Origin: Hypholoma sublateritium FD-334 SS-4
Taxonomy: Eukaryota > Basidiomycota > Agaricomycetes > Agaricales > Strophariaceae
Length of the DNA stretch: 35,240 nucleotides
Reading direction: 5' to 3'
Assembly: GCA_000827495.1 (NCBI GenBank)
Contig: KN817696.1
Location: 19,137 to 54,376 of the forward strand
The notes beneath the pieces were generated by a model. The model saw only the letters and a program-made list of their open reading frames with translations, made no database searches and was not told where the DNA came from. This document shows, one piece after another, positions 11,131 to 21,337 of this stretch. The translations under genes and the position numbers were made by a program. Each line of letters starts with the position of its first letter. Within the stretch, counting starts at the first letter, position 1.

Positions 11131-12231
11131 GGGATGCCCTGCCTATCCTTTAGGCATAATCAAAGATGTTCCAGACCTCCAGTTCGAAATCCTTGTATTC
11201 ATTATGCAAATAGTAGACTTAGAATCCCTTCGAAGCCTCCGGGTCTATTCACAGACACGGCCTCTCTGGCGTCGCAAAGCTGGAGTAGCTCTTGATGCCG
11301 CCCCCGGTGCCCCTTCCCCAAATCATCGTGATTTTTGCTATAAAAGGCATCGCGACTTCTGCAATGATGTTCTTTCCTTTCAGATTGGAAGGTTAGGTAG
11401 TCACGCAAACATAACCTTTGGAAACATTTCCATCTTACGCCTCAGAATCTTTCCCGGCGGAAGGAAGCTGGTCAGCCTCTTCAAAACTGTACTTCATCAT
11501 TTGCATATCGAGGACCTTGGCATATTTTCCGGCAAAGTACCATCCTTCATGGAAAGTGCTGTGTCGGTTTGGTCGCCTGCTCTGAAGGATCTAGTCATTC
11601 TCCGAATTATATTTGACCGCGCAGCACCTGTAAGTGGTTTTCGAGTCAATATTGAGAACCAAGATCTAATGTGTACATATAGTATGAACCATCCTACCCA
11701 TGGAATACAGACACCTGGTGCTCGACCCTTTCCCTTCTCCCGAAACTGAGGACACTTTTCCTCCATACTTGTCAAGCTCTCTCCTATGAGTTAGAGCAGG
11801 CCTTGAGCCTCGAATCTGACAGCGATGATACGGAGGTCCCTCATTCAATTACTGTCTATGGAAGCAAGTCAATCCCCCTCGACTCTGCAGGCAAAATGCA
11901 CCAAACCGATCTTGGAAAATATCTACAATATGTTGCTAAACATTGGGCATCAACAAATCCATCTCTACAAAGAATTTACATTCGCTTCGCTTATGATGAA
12001 GACTTGGGCATAATGAATGTATTGAGCGGCTACATAGGCCATTCGTACAGGTTGATGAAGCTCTTTGAAGGTGTATGGAGATATGTCTCGTACGAAGATT
12101 GGAATCCAAATCCAAAAGCAAATGGTGCTCGTCATTTTCGTTCATTTGATGATTTACCTGGTATTTTAAACAATGATCTGGACTTTTTTAATGATGATTA
12201 CCCATCTGATCACCCATGGATAGATTTCTAG
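11131..12231 (+). CDS. F-box-like protein of an agaricomycete LRR-type family (tentative)
   Basis: Exon 1 is open through VPDLQFEILVFIMQIVDLES to 11629; ATG 11204 lies inside it. The sequence around DLQFEILVFI...LRSLRVYSQT resembles the F-box helix pattern used in SCF ubiquitin-ligase adaptors. A 53-base intron (11630-11682, GTAAGT...TAG) joins IFDRAAP to YEPSYPWNTDTWCSTLSLLP, after which the frame runs through KLRTLFLHTCQALSYELEQA and ends at TAG 12229-12231 after SDHPWIDF. Leucine-rich stretches such as LVSLFKTVLHHLHIEDLGIF fit the repeat part of such proteins. The true start is not settled and the segment around 11270-11400 may contain a frameshift. Family assignment is an inference from pattern, not from a diagnostic motif. 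Confidence 0.42.
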
Positions 12232-12630
12232 AATGTATATAGCAGTTGATTTGAATTAATAGAGTTGCCACTACTTAGTAGATCTCTGAATTGTATTAAG
12301 TGAGTTAGATAAGCAAGATGGCCTGAGGGTGGAGCCTCGTCCAAGCCGCGTCCACCTTCGAGCTTACTACTCTGGTCGTGGCGGTGGCGCGTCGTACGGG
12401 CCATCGCCTTACGCGTACCACGCATCGGCGCCGTCCGCAAACTCGGTGGTCTCTGCGAACTGACGCAGCCCAATGATGAACAAAGGGAGCAGCGAAGGGT
12501 CGTCGACGAGTGCATTTACGCAGTATAGCAACCGCGACGGCGACAAGCGTAAGCTCTGCCTGGTGCTCGAGTGCAAAGCGGGGCCTTGGGTCGACGTTCG
12601 GCGGCACGATCGGGACAGTGTATGCGCAGA
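12232..12630. other. left breakpoint region of the broken Dicer gene, origin unclear
   Basis: On minus, Dicer homology stops after KWHTDIKGSLMAG (near 12630). The GC-rich sequence beyond does not continue Dicer. A plus-strand frame from about 12316 reads into YYSGRGGGASYGPSPYAYHA and stops at about 12462, which looks like a low-complexity protein C-terminus, but no family can be named. Confidence 0.35.
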
Positions 12631-15258
12631 TCCCTGCCATCAGGCTGCCCTTGATGTCGGTGTGCCACTTGCGGAAGCGAGTCTCCATGTTCAACTAGTC
12701 CTCGAGCACCTTCAAGGAGGCATTTCCAAAGAGAGAGATCTCCTGCTCGTCCGTCGAAACCTCGATCGCGCCGTAGGCATCGAGGCGCGGCATCACAGCT
12801 TCGACGGTGGTGGTCATCTTCAAGCAGAAGTAGGAGAGGATGTGCGCATTGACCACAGCAGACTTGCGCAGGTGCATATGTCCAGGGCTGTAGTTCTTCC
12901 CAGGCGCGTGGTATAGCATGTCCATGACGATCATGTCGAGGACAGAGTTGCCGAGGAACTCCATGCGCTTTTATGATGGCGTGTGCCAGTCTTGCTGATA
13001 GCTCGCGTGCGTTAGGGTCTCGATGAGGAGACGCTTGCGCTGGAACGTGTATCCTAGCATCTTCTCACGTCAGAAAGCTGAGGCGGGACCATGAAGTTGT
13101 CCGTTGAAATAGTGTCCACATGCTGAAGAAGCTGCGTTATGTGATTGGGTAGCGGCTCCCACTTTACGCCAAGGTCAAAGAACTTTATGCATTCGGCCGC
13201 CAGGTCCGTGCAGGTACGCTGTGCCGATGATGGATTCCATGACGTCCGCGAGCACTGAAAACAAGAAGTGTGAGAACCAGCAGATGATTAGTGAACAAAG
13301 GACCTTTCATAGATAACTGATTACTATTCTTTACTTTCTTCGCTTTCTTCTTCTTCCTCAAGCCCTCTTGGGCGCAGCAGTCGGTTCTGCAGGCAGGGGA
13401 GGCGCTGCCAATGTATCCTTTGCGTCTCGCTCGACTGTCAATCGTGACTCGCTGGTTTCAACCAGATCCGTCTCTATCTGAGGAACGGGTGCCGTCACGA
13501 CAATCGCTCCCTGTCCCTATTCTGAGGACGGAGCGGCATTCCCTCCTGCATCTGGCGGAGGTGGGCTCACCTCCTGAGCCTTGACCGACAAATCCTTTGG
13601 CTTCCACTTCTTGCCAAGCATGATATCTATTCACGCACCAGCTAAATATCAGCCCAAGGCCACAACCAGCACAAATTCAAGACTCACTGCGAATAATCCA
13701 TTGGTACACCCCCCACTTGAGGTTCTCCTTCGCGAGGCGTATGTTCGACACCGCGTGGTCCTTCTTGCGCGTGAGGTACCCTTCGTGCCACAGCGGGTAC
13801 TCTGCAAGAACGTTCACACCGCACACGAACTTGAGCACCGTGTCACCGAGCGTCTCCAGCCGCTGGTAGTTGCGCTGCTCTCCTGACGATGACGCGGTAA
13901 TAGCGACTGTAAGGAGCCCCAACGGTATAGAAGCGAGTGGGGAAATCGCTCCGTCATCCAGGGAAGTAGAAAAGAGGGTGGTGCGCAAAGACTGCGCGGT
14001 CATCCACATCGAGAGGAACCGAAGGATAGAGGGCAGGAGAAAAGTGTATTATGTTTCTGACTGGGAGAGAGGTACAATGCCCGACTGCTCGGGAGGAGAT
14101 GTATGTGCTGCGGGGCTTGGGGGGCAGCAGCGGCCTCGTCATCTGCGGCGCGCGCCTTGGGCCGGATGGGAACAAGAAAGTTGCACCACGGGTACGCTTC
14201 AACCTCGAGTAGTGGGTACGCGATGACGACTGCTTCTGGATTTGAGTTGTACTTCTCGTGGAAGCGCTCTTCCTCTTCCTCGTCCAGCAGCTCGCTGCGC
14301 CTGCGCACGAATCGAAACGGCCGTCCCTGCCCTATGTGGCGCTGCATGAGCGTGACGTCATCCAGGTGACTGTCCATTCAATGTGGGCCGCACTGGCGAG
14401 CGCCTCCACATTGGGTAGGAAGAGATAGCTAAAGTTGAGGTCGTCCCACTGCATGCGCGTGTTGTTCAGCCCCAAAAGACCGCGCGCGTCCACTGGCGCG
14501 CATCAGGGATACGCGCCCGCGACTGCTTGGTGTCCGCGGCAAACGGGCCGACGTAGTGGTAGTGGACAGCCATCGTGAGGGGTGGGAGTCCGCCCGGGAG
14601 GTATAACGTCAGCCCATCGTGATAGTCCAGCGCGATGAGCGGTGATTGGGTGAAAATCCAGAGAGGCGCGAGCCCCGCGATGTCGATCTGCACCGCGTGC
14701 CAGACCTCCGCGCCGGCGTCTACGGGCGCCGCGGACCACGGGTCCATGCTGAGCGAGATGCGCGCGAAGCCCTCGCGGCGCTCGACGTCTGCGAGCATGG
14801 CCTTGACCTCCTCCTCCCGCTCCGGCTCAACGACGCTTGTCATTGGGAGCAGGTTGTCGTTGAGCAGTCCCTTCTCGTATAGAGCCTTGTGCGCGGCGAA
14901 CACGGAGTGCCGGTGTGCGGAGATGATAGATTTGTAGACCATGGGGACAGAGAACGTGCGTTCTTCGAGCAGGAGCGGTAGGGCGCGCGGGAGGGTGACC
15001 TTGGAGCCATACGGGCCTAGGTATGGTTCGCGAGGGCCAGTTGAGAAGTGCCACCCCTCCGGGAACTCTGGAGGATCGATATCGAACAATGGACAATTAT
15101 CAACGTGCACAGTGTTGGGGATGACGGAACAGAAATGTGTTAGATGGGAAATAGCGGAATGTAACGTCAATAAGGTGCTGAAAGATACAATGAGTTACAC
15201 TGATATACAAAAATAATAGTCATGAGACTTACCCCGTAGATTCGATTTTGAGGCCCGT
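12631..15258 (-). pseudogene. DCL: Dicer-like ribonuclease: dimerisation/PAZ region, RNase IIIa, half of RNase IIIb
   Basis: Dicer cuts double-stranded RNA into small RNAs for silencing. The minus strand starts mid-gene with TTGLKIESTG, an intron ending near 15181, and LHSAISHLTHFCSVIPNTVH (dimerisation domain), then the PAZ-like region (14000-15100, including EEEEERFHEKYNSNPEAVVI). RNase IIIa is at 13677-13990 with the signature YQRLETLGDTVLKF and, further on, VLADVMESIIGTAYLHG. RNase IIIb begins EKMLGYTFQRKRLLIETLTH, then MEFLGNSVLDMIVMDMLYHA and HMHLRKSAVVNAHILSYFCL, and stops after KWHTDIKGSLMAG. Lesions: TAA 12971-12973 just before MEFLG, where the family has Tyr; frameshifts near 13067, near 13215 and in the PAZ region near 14380; and EFLGD changed to EFLGN, removing a catalytic acidic residue. 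The N-terminal helicase is not in the window. The remaining C-terminus is on the opposite strand at 15262-15721. Confidence 0.9.
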
Positions 15259-15261
15259 AGT

Positions 15262-15721
15262 CCCACTGTGGGCAGTGCTGATGCGGTTGCAGACGCCCAA
15301 GTTCTTCAGCGACATGGTGGAGAGCGTGATCGGTGCGATTTTTGTAGACTCAGGCGGTTCACTGGACGCGGCAGGAGACCTGCGGAGGCTCGGCATACTC
15401 CCACTGCTGGAGCATATAATCGCAGACGACGTAGACGTGTTGCACCCGGTCTCGCGATTGTCGCTCTGGGCGCAGAAGAATGAGTATGAGATCAGGTATG
15501 AGATGACGCGGGCTGGGGGCAAGGAGCGCTGCAGTGTCGTTGTCGACGATGTCGAAGAGGCTGTGGAAGAGGCGCAGTGGCGCGGGAATCCGAGCCAGGA
15601 GGAAGTCAAGTACAATGTTGCAGAGAAAGCAATCAAGAAGTTCAAGCTGCGCGATGTTGGGGTCGCGTATGATATGCTGAAGAAGAAGCCGGCTAAGAAG
15701 CGCAAGGTCAATGAGGCGTGA
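15262..15721 (+). pseudogene. DCL: Dicer C-terminus (rest of RNase IIIb and tail), opposite strand
   Basis: The plus strand reads LWAVLMRLQTPKFFSDMVES, then VIGAIFVDSGGSLDAAGDL, LGILPLLEHIIADDVDVLHP, NEYEIRYEMTRAGGKERCSV and KPAKKRKVNEA, ending in TGA 15719-15721. This is the second half of RNase IIIb, with the D...E pair of SDMVES intact, followed by the dsRNA-binding-like tail and a basic C-terminus. The family sequence continues directly from where the minus-strand copy stops (GSLMAG), so the two pieces fit as one gene cut inside RNase IIIb. The first recognisable codon here is about four bases from the first Dicer codon on minus (about 15258), which places a breakpoint at 15259-15265. This piece has no start codon of its own that would give a sensible protein. 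Confidence 0.88.
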
Positions 15722-15945
15722 TGTTTCAATAGTCCCTGTACTTCCTGGATATCAAATAGAGAGCAATTCATGTATTTTGTGAGTGTGTAGTGCGAAATTG
15801 GTCTCTACTTTGCAGTCGGCAAGGCACTGGGCCCATATCTATAAATAGATCCCGGGTTTACCGTCGACTCAAGCACCGCCTCAATCAATGCTTCGTTTGC
15901 ACCAACCACAACAGTCAACCTGCTAGCAAAATAATCACCGCCTCA

Positions 15946-16740
15946 ATGTTCGGCACAGGCCATAATTTGTTTTCTACCGATGACATCGTCTCTCAATTAG
16001 TTTTGTGTGAGTAGTATTTGTTGATGATATACCTGTAAGTTAGGCTTATTGGAATCTACGTACACTCCTGTAGCATTTGATCGTCTTTGACGAGAAGTCG
16101 TACCAACAGCTTTCCACGACTCGACGGAATCTCTTGACATCTCAAACCATCCAACGCCATGGCTGAGCACTTGCGACAAGATCATGACCTGGATTCGACG
16201 TCAGGAAAAGCCAGAGTCAGAAACCTCGCTCATGTGGCTTGATGGAGATGCTGGGGCAGGAAAGACAATAATCGCGCATGCTCTTGCTCGGCATTGTCAG
16301 GCAGAGAATATCCTCGCTGCGTCTTTCTTTTCTGTCTTTTGGATGACAGGCTTATCGATGGTGCTAAATTCATATCGACCCTCACGTACCAGATATGCGT
16401 CAATATTCCGGGAACCCGGCCATATATTGAAGCCCTCTTATCTTCTAGCATTCAGTGGAGGAGCAACTTAAAAGCTTGATCATCAAGCCGTTGAAACAGT
16501 TCCGCGCCACTCATACAGATGCTCTGCCATCCTACGCCATTGTAATCAACGCCTTGGACGAATGTTTGTGGCTGTATCCAAGCCGGATTTGTTTCTGCTT
16601 CGCATTATCATAACCAGTCGGGCAGAAGATCACATATCGTCTACTTTCAACTTCGTAAACCTTTCGTGGCCACAAGCAATGCACTTTTTATTGGACGATC
16701 AACTAGCCAGTGGAAACCCGAGAGACCTTTCGATTACTCC
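15946..16740 (+). pseudogene. NACHT NTPase (NLR-like) fragment, frameshifted
   Basis: Fungal NLR-like proteins use a NACHT NTPase in non-self recognition and programmed cell death. MFGTGHNLFSTDD at 15946 resembles the usual short N-terminal exon of agaricomycete NACHT genes. The main part gives FHDSTESLDISNHPTPW, the Walker A GDAGAGKT (about 16245-16268), ARHCQAENILAASFF, then in another frame CLLDDRLIDGAKFISTLTYQ and ICVNIPGTRPYIEALLSS, then SVEEQLKSLIIKPL and the Walker B YAIVINALDEC (about 16533-16565), and finally the sensor-like LRIIITSRAEDHISS. At least three frame changes (near 16330, 16455 and 16565) and one in-frame TGA near 16087 break it. Effector and repeat domains are absent: the frame runs on into an unrelated beta-sandwich domain. 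Confidence 0.84.
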
Positions 16741-17353
16741 ACCACTTCCAGACCTCACTTTTGGCAGTTGGATATGGACATGGGAGAAGCCTTATTCCGA
16801 TCCCCCGGTTGGGCCACGCCTATTCCAAAAAGCAGTTATAATACCAGAGGGGCGCTTCGTTGATTCGTTAGCGATCAACATAGCGTGTGACGACACATTT
16901 GCGCTCTACGTGAACGGAAAACTTCTCGGCTCTGGGAAGCAATGGACGACTGGGCATCGCTGGAGCATCACCTTCCCGCTCACCAACAAACTAATCGTTG
17001 CCGTGTATGCCACGAATGACCCAGTTAACAGATCGTGGACAGGACTTATCGCGAGCGCTGTGTTATGGGACAGTAACACCTACAACGGCAAGATGTATTA
17101 CACGGTCAAAACAGATGACGCCTGGAAATATCTCAACACCGTTCCTCCACACGGTTTTGAACGTATCTCGTTGGATGATAGCAGCTGGTCTCTGGCTAGG
17201 AGTGAAGGCGAATACGGGGCACAGCCATGGGAATCAAAAGTCAAGATCCCTCAAGAGTGGGTTTTATTTCTGGATAAGTATGTGCGCGCTGCTGACGTCG
17301 CGCAGTCATGCCAAGCTACCCGGACCGCCCTTGTCAACTGCTGGGAAGACTGA
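16741..17353 (+). CDS. beta-sandwich, galactose-binding-like domain fused in frame to the NACHT remnant
   Basis: The open frame starting at 16562 continues without a stop from the NACHT end into LPDLTFGSWIWTWEKPYSDP, FQKAVIIPEG, IACDDTFALYVNGKLLGSG, LIVAVYATNDPVNRSWTGLI, YTVKTDDAWKYL and RISLDDSSWSLARSEGEYGA, ending at TGA 17351-17353. The DNGYTLYVNG-like strand, the VLATND-like strand and the DDSSW motif are typical of extracellular carbohydrate-binding-like domains in wood- and litter-decay fungi, which normally follow a signal peptide. Here the signal peptide is missing. The join at about 16735-16750 has no recognisable intron. It is probably a rearrangement product, not a working gene, although the 264-codon frame is uninterrupted. 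Family name is by resemblance only. Confidence 0.5.
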
Positions 17354-18788
17354 CAGCCCGCCCCCACCACTGCACCCACCGCACGCTGCCTCGAAGCCTC
17401 CTGCCATCGGATGTACCAGCAGATGCACAACCAGGATCATGTTGTTTGTGCTTGCGAGGTCTTTCCAAATCCCCAAATTGTCATCAGCTAATCCCACACA
17501 AGTATAGCAGTATAAACACTCACGCTCTGGAGTAGATGGGCTGTCATGATTATTGTTTTCGAAGACAGGACCCACTGGCTCTTCCTGCATTTCGGCAGGG
17601 GCTCTAGAGTGTTTGCCTCCGGCCTTGAGCCATGATATGGTACGTACAGCAGTCAACTGTAAGAAGCACAACGCTCAACATTTTTGTAGACTCATGAGCA
17701 TTTTTCAAGGCCTTTTCCCTGTTGTATCAATGTCCTGCATCTGGAAGACACAAGGTATGTTAGAGGCAGCGCTGCGGACTCTCACCTATCCACTGATTGT
17801 CTATACATCGCCAAAGGCATTTGCGAACAGTGTTGCGGCACGATGGAAGAGGACCTGGACAAGGCCAATCATCATGATATTGGTGGCAGGGCAGATCGTT
17901 TCGTTATGTATAACGTGCACCAGCGTTAGGACCTAATCGGTTGCACGGTATGGACTCTTTCGACCGCCCAAGGATTATCTTTGTGCGTCTTTTTACCCTA
18001 TATACTTATAACTATGCTCACAAATCGAATATCAGGTATTACTTCTATTCATTGTCATACACAATATACCAATGTATGGTCTATCTCAATGGAATTATCA
18101 TTCCGATGCTAAAATCACATGAAGGATTCAAAGGCTGGTCTAATTGAACATTATCCGCCACGATGGATGGAAATGTACGTTACAGTTTCCTAATTCTGTA
18201 GATGCATTGTAATCGTTTCTTATTCTAGATATCATCCTTGGTGCTTCCGATGCACGGAAACTTTTTAGTGGTCAAGGTTCGTGCTTACTTCGCTGTTTCT
18301 TTTCAGCGTCCTCCACTTCGCATATCTATTTTGAACTTTTCCATATTGCATTATTGACAACTCAGTGTTTATATCCAGGTTGATCGAAGTACTTTTTTCA
18401 ATCACGTGACAGTGGTAATTCCGGTTCACCATGAATCTGGTCACCGGTAATTTCCCGTTGTTTTACATCGGGCACAACAAATCCTCTGGAGACATGATTT
18501 TGAGCCAACGACAACAATATACACTATCAGTCTATTAGTATTAGTGGCTAATTTGACTTCATGATAGCTTTTCATCGTGTTTGCTCCTGTTGTAGATGCC
18601 ATAGGCAGGGATGGCGGTCCTCAAGTGAGCAGTACTTGTTTTTTAATTTAAATCAGCTAATTGCATCTATCACCCGCAATCAGGCAATGTGTCAGTCCTC
18701 ATACTTTTAAGAGCACTATGTCCTATGTCCAAGCGGTATTTACAACAATATTTTAAATGTAACCTACGCCCTAACGTGCTTTCCGCAG
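17354..18788. other. no recognised gene, AT-rich towards the right
   Basis: A plus-strand open frame at 17553-17936 has no known motif. A Pro-rich stretch after 17354 (SPPPPLHPPHAASKPPAIG in the +1 frame) might be the linker downstream of the beta-sandwich domain after a frameshift. From about 18000 the sequence is AT-rich and looks noncoding. Confidence 0.35.
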
Positions 18789-18956
18789 TTCACAGAGCAA
18801 CTCTCTCATCACTTTGATAAGTGCAAGTCTATCCTCTCTTGTTTCGATGATAAGCTTCTCAATACTTTCTGCGATAGCGCTGAAGCCCTCGATGCAATGT
18901 GGTTCCTTGCCGCTTGCAAAGCACATCTTTTTGGATGCCTGGTCACTTGCGACTGA
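18789..18956 (+). other. short coding-like block, unrecognised
   Basis: One frame reads LSHHFDKCKSILSCFDDKLL and SAEALDAMWFLAACKAHLFG before a TGA at about 18954. Composition is protein-like and unlike its flanks, but there is no start, no matching splice partner and no family. It may be a remnant or an exon of an undetected gene. Confidence 0.25.
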
Positions 18957-19630
18957 GGAAGGAGATGGTGATCGAGTACGCTATATGTTTTTCATTAGCA
19001 TGTATTGTTGGGGAAAGGAATGGATTTTACCTTTTTACTGCGTTTTGAATAACTAATATTCTGTGTGTTATTGTCTTCTGTCAGACCAGCCCGGTGTTGC
19101 TGCTTAATGTTTAGAGGCCCCATTTTTTGATCATCGCAAACAATGTTCTTCTTTTTCTGGAGAGATTTATGTCGAGTAGAGTCGGTAAAATCACTGTCTT
19201 CTGCAATTCTACATTCGGGAAAATAATAGAGATCTTCATCGTTTTTCAGGTCCGATTGAGGTTGGGCGAATAGAGGAATACGTCTTTGAGACACTTTTTT
19301 GGCCATTTTGAATTGCTCCGAGTCCTTGGCTTGATTGGACACTCTTTATGCCTCGCAAATACTGTAACTCGAACGATACCCCAGCATAATTACGGCTTAT
19401 TGCTTGACTCACCTAATCCATGCTATTTTGAGAGCCGCCCATTCATGACTCGGAGTCTGTGAATACAGCATTGACTTTCAAGTTGCTGAGGTTGACCGTT
19501 CAAGGGGCGGGCCCGCAACTGTCAAAGAGTCATCATTGGGTCCAGTCATCGTATTTTGGTCTTCCTTTTCTCCTCACTAGAACGTAAATGTATTATCTTT
19601 GATGTTTCGGGGTATTTCTGACTCGAACAC

Positions 19631-20464
19631 ATGTGCGCTTTAAGAATTTCCAGTATTCGTGTTGGGCTCAAAAGTCCTCCCCTTCGAGTTAGCATTCCTC
19701 TGTTGACTGAAATACCCCTCTCCGACATGTACAAAAGCCTCTGCAAAGATGATTTCTATCCACTTATTCACAATTGCACTCGGTATATGTCCTACGAGGA
19801 GAAAGTTGTACATCGCCTAAAGCATGGTATCCCAGGCACCATTGACGAGTGGATTGAGGATGGGAAGGAGCATACTAAGGAACCAACTGCAAACCCACAT
19901 AATCATAAATACATATTGCTGCAAGACACTGTCGAATGCATTTTTAACATTGTGTGCAAGAAGGTGAGTTTTCTTTTTTTTACTTGATGATCTTGACCTG
20001 TTTATTAAACACCAACTTTGACATTTGGCAGGGATCTGGTGGAATTCAATCACCCGACGTATTCACACTTACACTCCGAGTTCGTATCCCTCAGACCACC
20101 AGCTACTTAATGCACTACTGGAACAGTCCTACAATAATCATCGACCAATATACAAAAAAGTATTGCGGTGAACTTCTTTCACCTGGTTGGTTCAAAACAG
20201 TGCAGACAGAACTTCATTTCTGGCAGAATCGTATCCTTATGTTGGAAATGATGCTCTACTTTGTGCGAAATATCCCTCATAATTGCTCAGTATCAAGGCA
20301 TGTCACATCCTGGTGCTACGCTATGTCGGTAAGTTACATCCTCTATCGGGTTGAGTAACTACTTACTTGTGAAGCATCTGCAGATACCCGTATTTGATGG
20401 CTTGTTGACTCATTATCCATCCTCAGCCTTACTTCGATCACATCTTGCTGTGCAGTATACGTAG
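19631..20464 (+). CDS. hypothetical protein, three exons, 236 aa
   Basis: Exons 19631-19963, 20032-20328 and 20384-20464 are joined by two phase-0 introns (GTGAGT...GGCAG and GTAAGT...TGCAG) and add up to 237 codons including TAG 20462-20464. The protein includes YKSLCKDDFYPLIHNC, MSYEEKVVHRLKHGIPGTID, WIEDGKEHTKEPTANPHNHK, WFKTVQTELHFWQNRILMLE and SIPVFDGLLTHYPSSALL. No domain is recognised. A stop lies just upstream of ATG 19631 in the same frame, so this start is plausible, but a further 5' exon cannot be excluded. Consistent splicing with no interrupting stop makes it a better candidate gene than most of its surroundings. IPVFDGLL is also found in the Plavaka transposase of this window; whether that is chance is not known. 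Confidence 0.5.
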
Positions 20465-21337
20465 CGCATGTTAAGACTTGAGATCAACTTGAGAGTGATA
20501 GAATATCTTATAGTAAATCCTTCTACCGTATTAATTTTGACTTTATAAAAAAAAGCTTGTGATATAATTTGCGGGTGGACTCAAGCCTCATTTGAGAATA
20601 ATAATAGACTGACGGATTTGAAGTCAAGACTTAAGGTTTTAAGCGCTTAACCATACAGGATGTCTGGCAGCTGCAAAAGAGAGATGGAAAAAGACCAACA
20701 GAAATGAACTTTGACCACAGTTACGGCTGCAGTAGAGCGTCAAGAAGAATTGAAAGTAAGTAGTTTTGTACTGTATCTGCTCCAATGACGATAGCCACCC
20801 GGGCCGATGAGTACTCATTAACATTTCCTTGCACTGTCGGTGCGTTTTTGATTTACTTGAGTCTTGAACTGTATATTGCTTGACCTGCATCTATGTCTCT
20901 AGAGACACTCAATCCGAGGACTCTATCTGCACCACTATAATTGCTGTTGCTCTTTAATCTCCCCTGTGCTTGAGCAAAGCAGACTCAAACTGTCGGATGG
21001 CCATAGCTCCTACTTAGCATTGCCTCTCAACCTGCCATACTATTCCTATCAAGTCCCTGAATGAAATCGAGTGCAACTATGACAGCTTTAGGGCAGCAGC
21101 GGGCTGCTAATGGGAGCCGTGTCACGGTGTAGACGGCAGTGTGAGAAAGTTGCCTTATTTTGATGCTGAATCTTTGATTTACCACTCTTTGAGCTTCACC
21201 CCTTGCAACAACGTACTATCTGAGGTACGTCTCATTCCTTAGCTTGATCTTGACAGCCAAACCATGCATCCGCAGATTCGGAAAATTCTCAACCAATGAC
21301 CGGAGGCAAATCGACACAATGAGGACTGGAGAAAAAG
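20465..21337. other. no recognised gene
   Basis: AT-rich sequence with short open stretches on both strands. The part from about 21200 may be the 5' flank of the hAT element. No terminal inverted repeat could be identified by eye. Confidence 0.35.

Noticed and set aside
15229..15771. 181-codon minus-strand open frame over the Dicer C-terminus
   Set aside because: Ser/Thr-rich antisense frame; the plus strand carries the clear RNase IIIb and tail. Only its last residues (TTGLKIESTG) belong to the real minus-strand Dicer exon.
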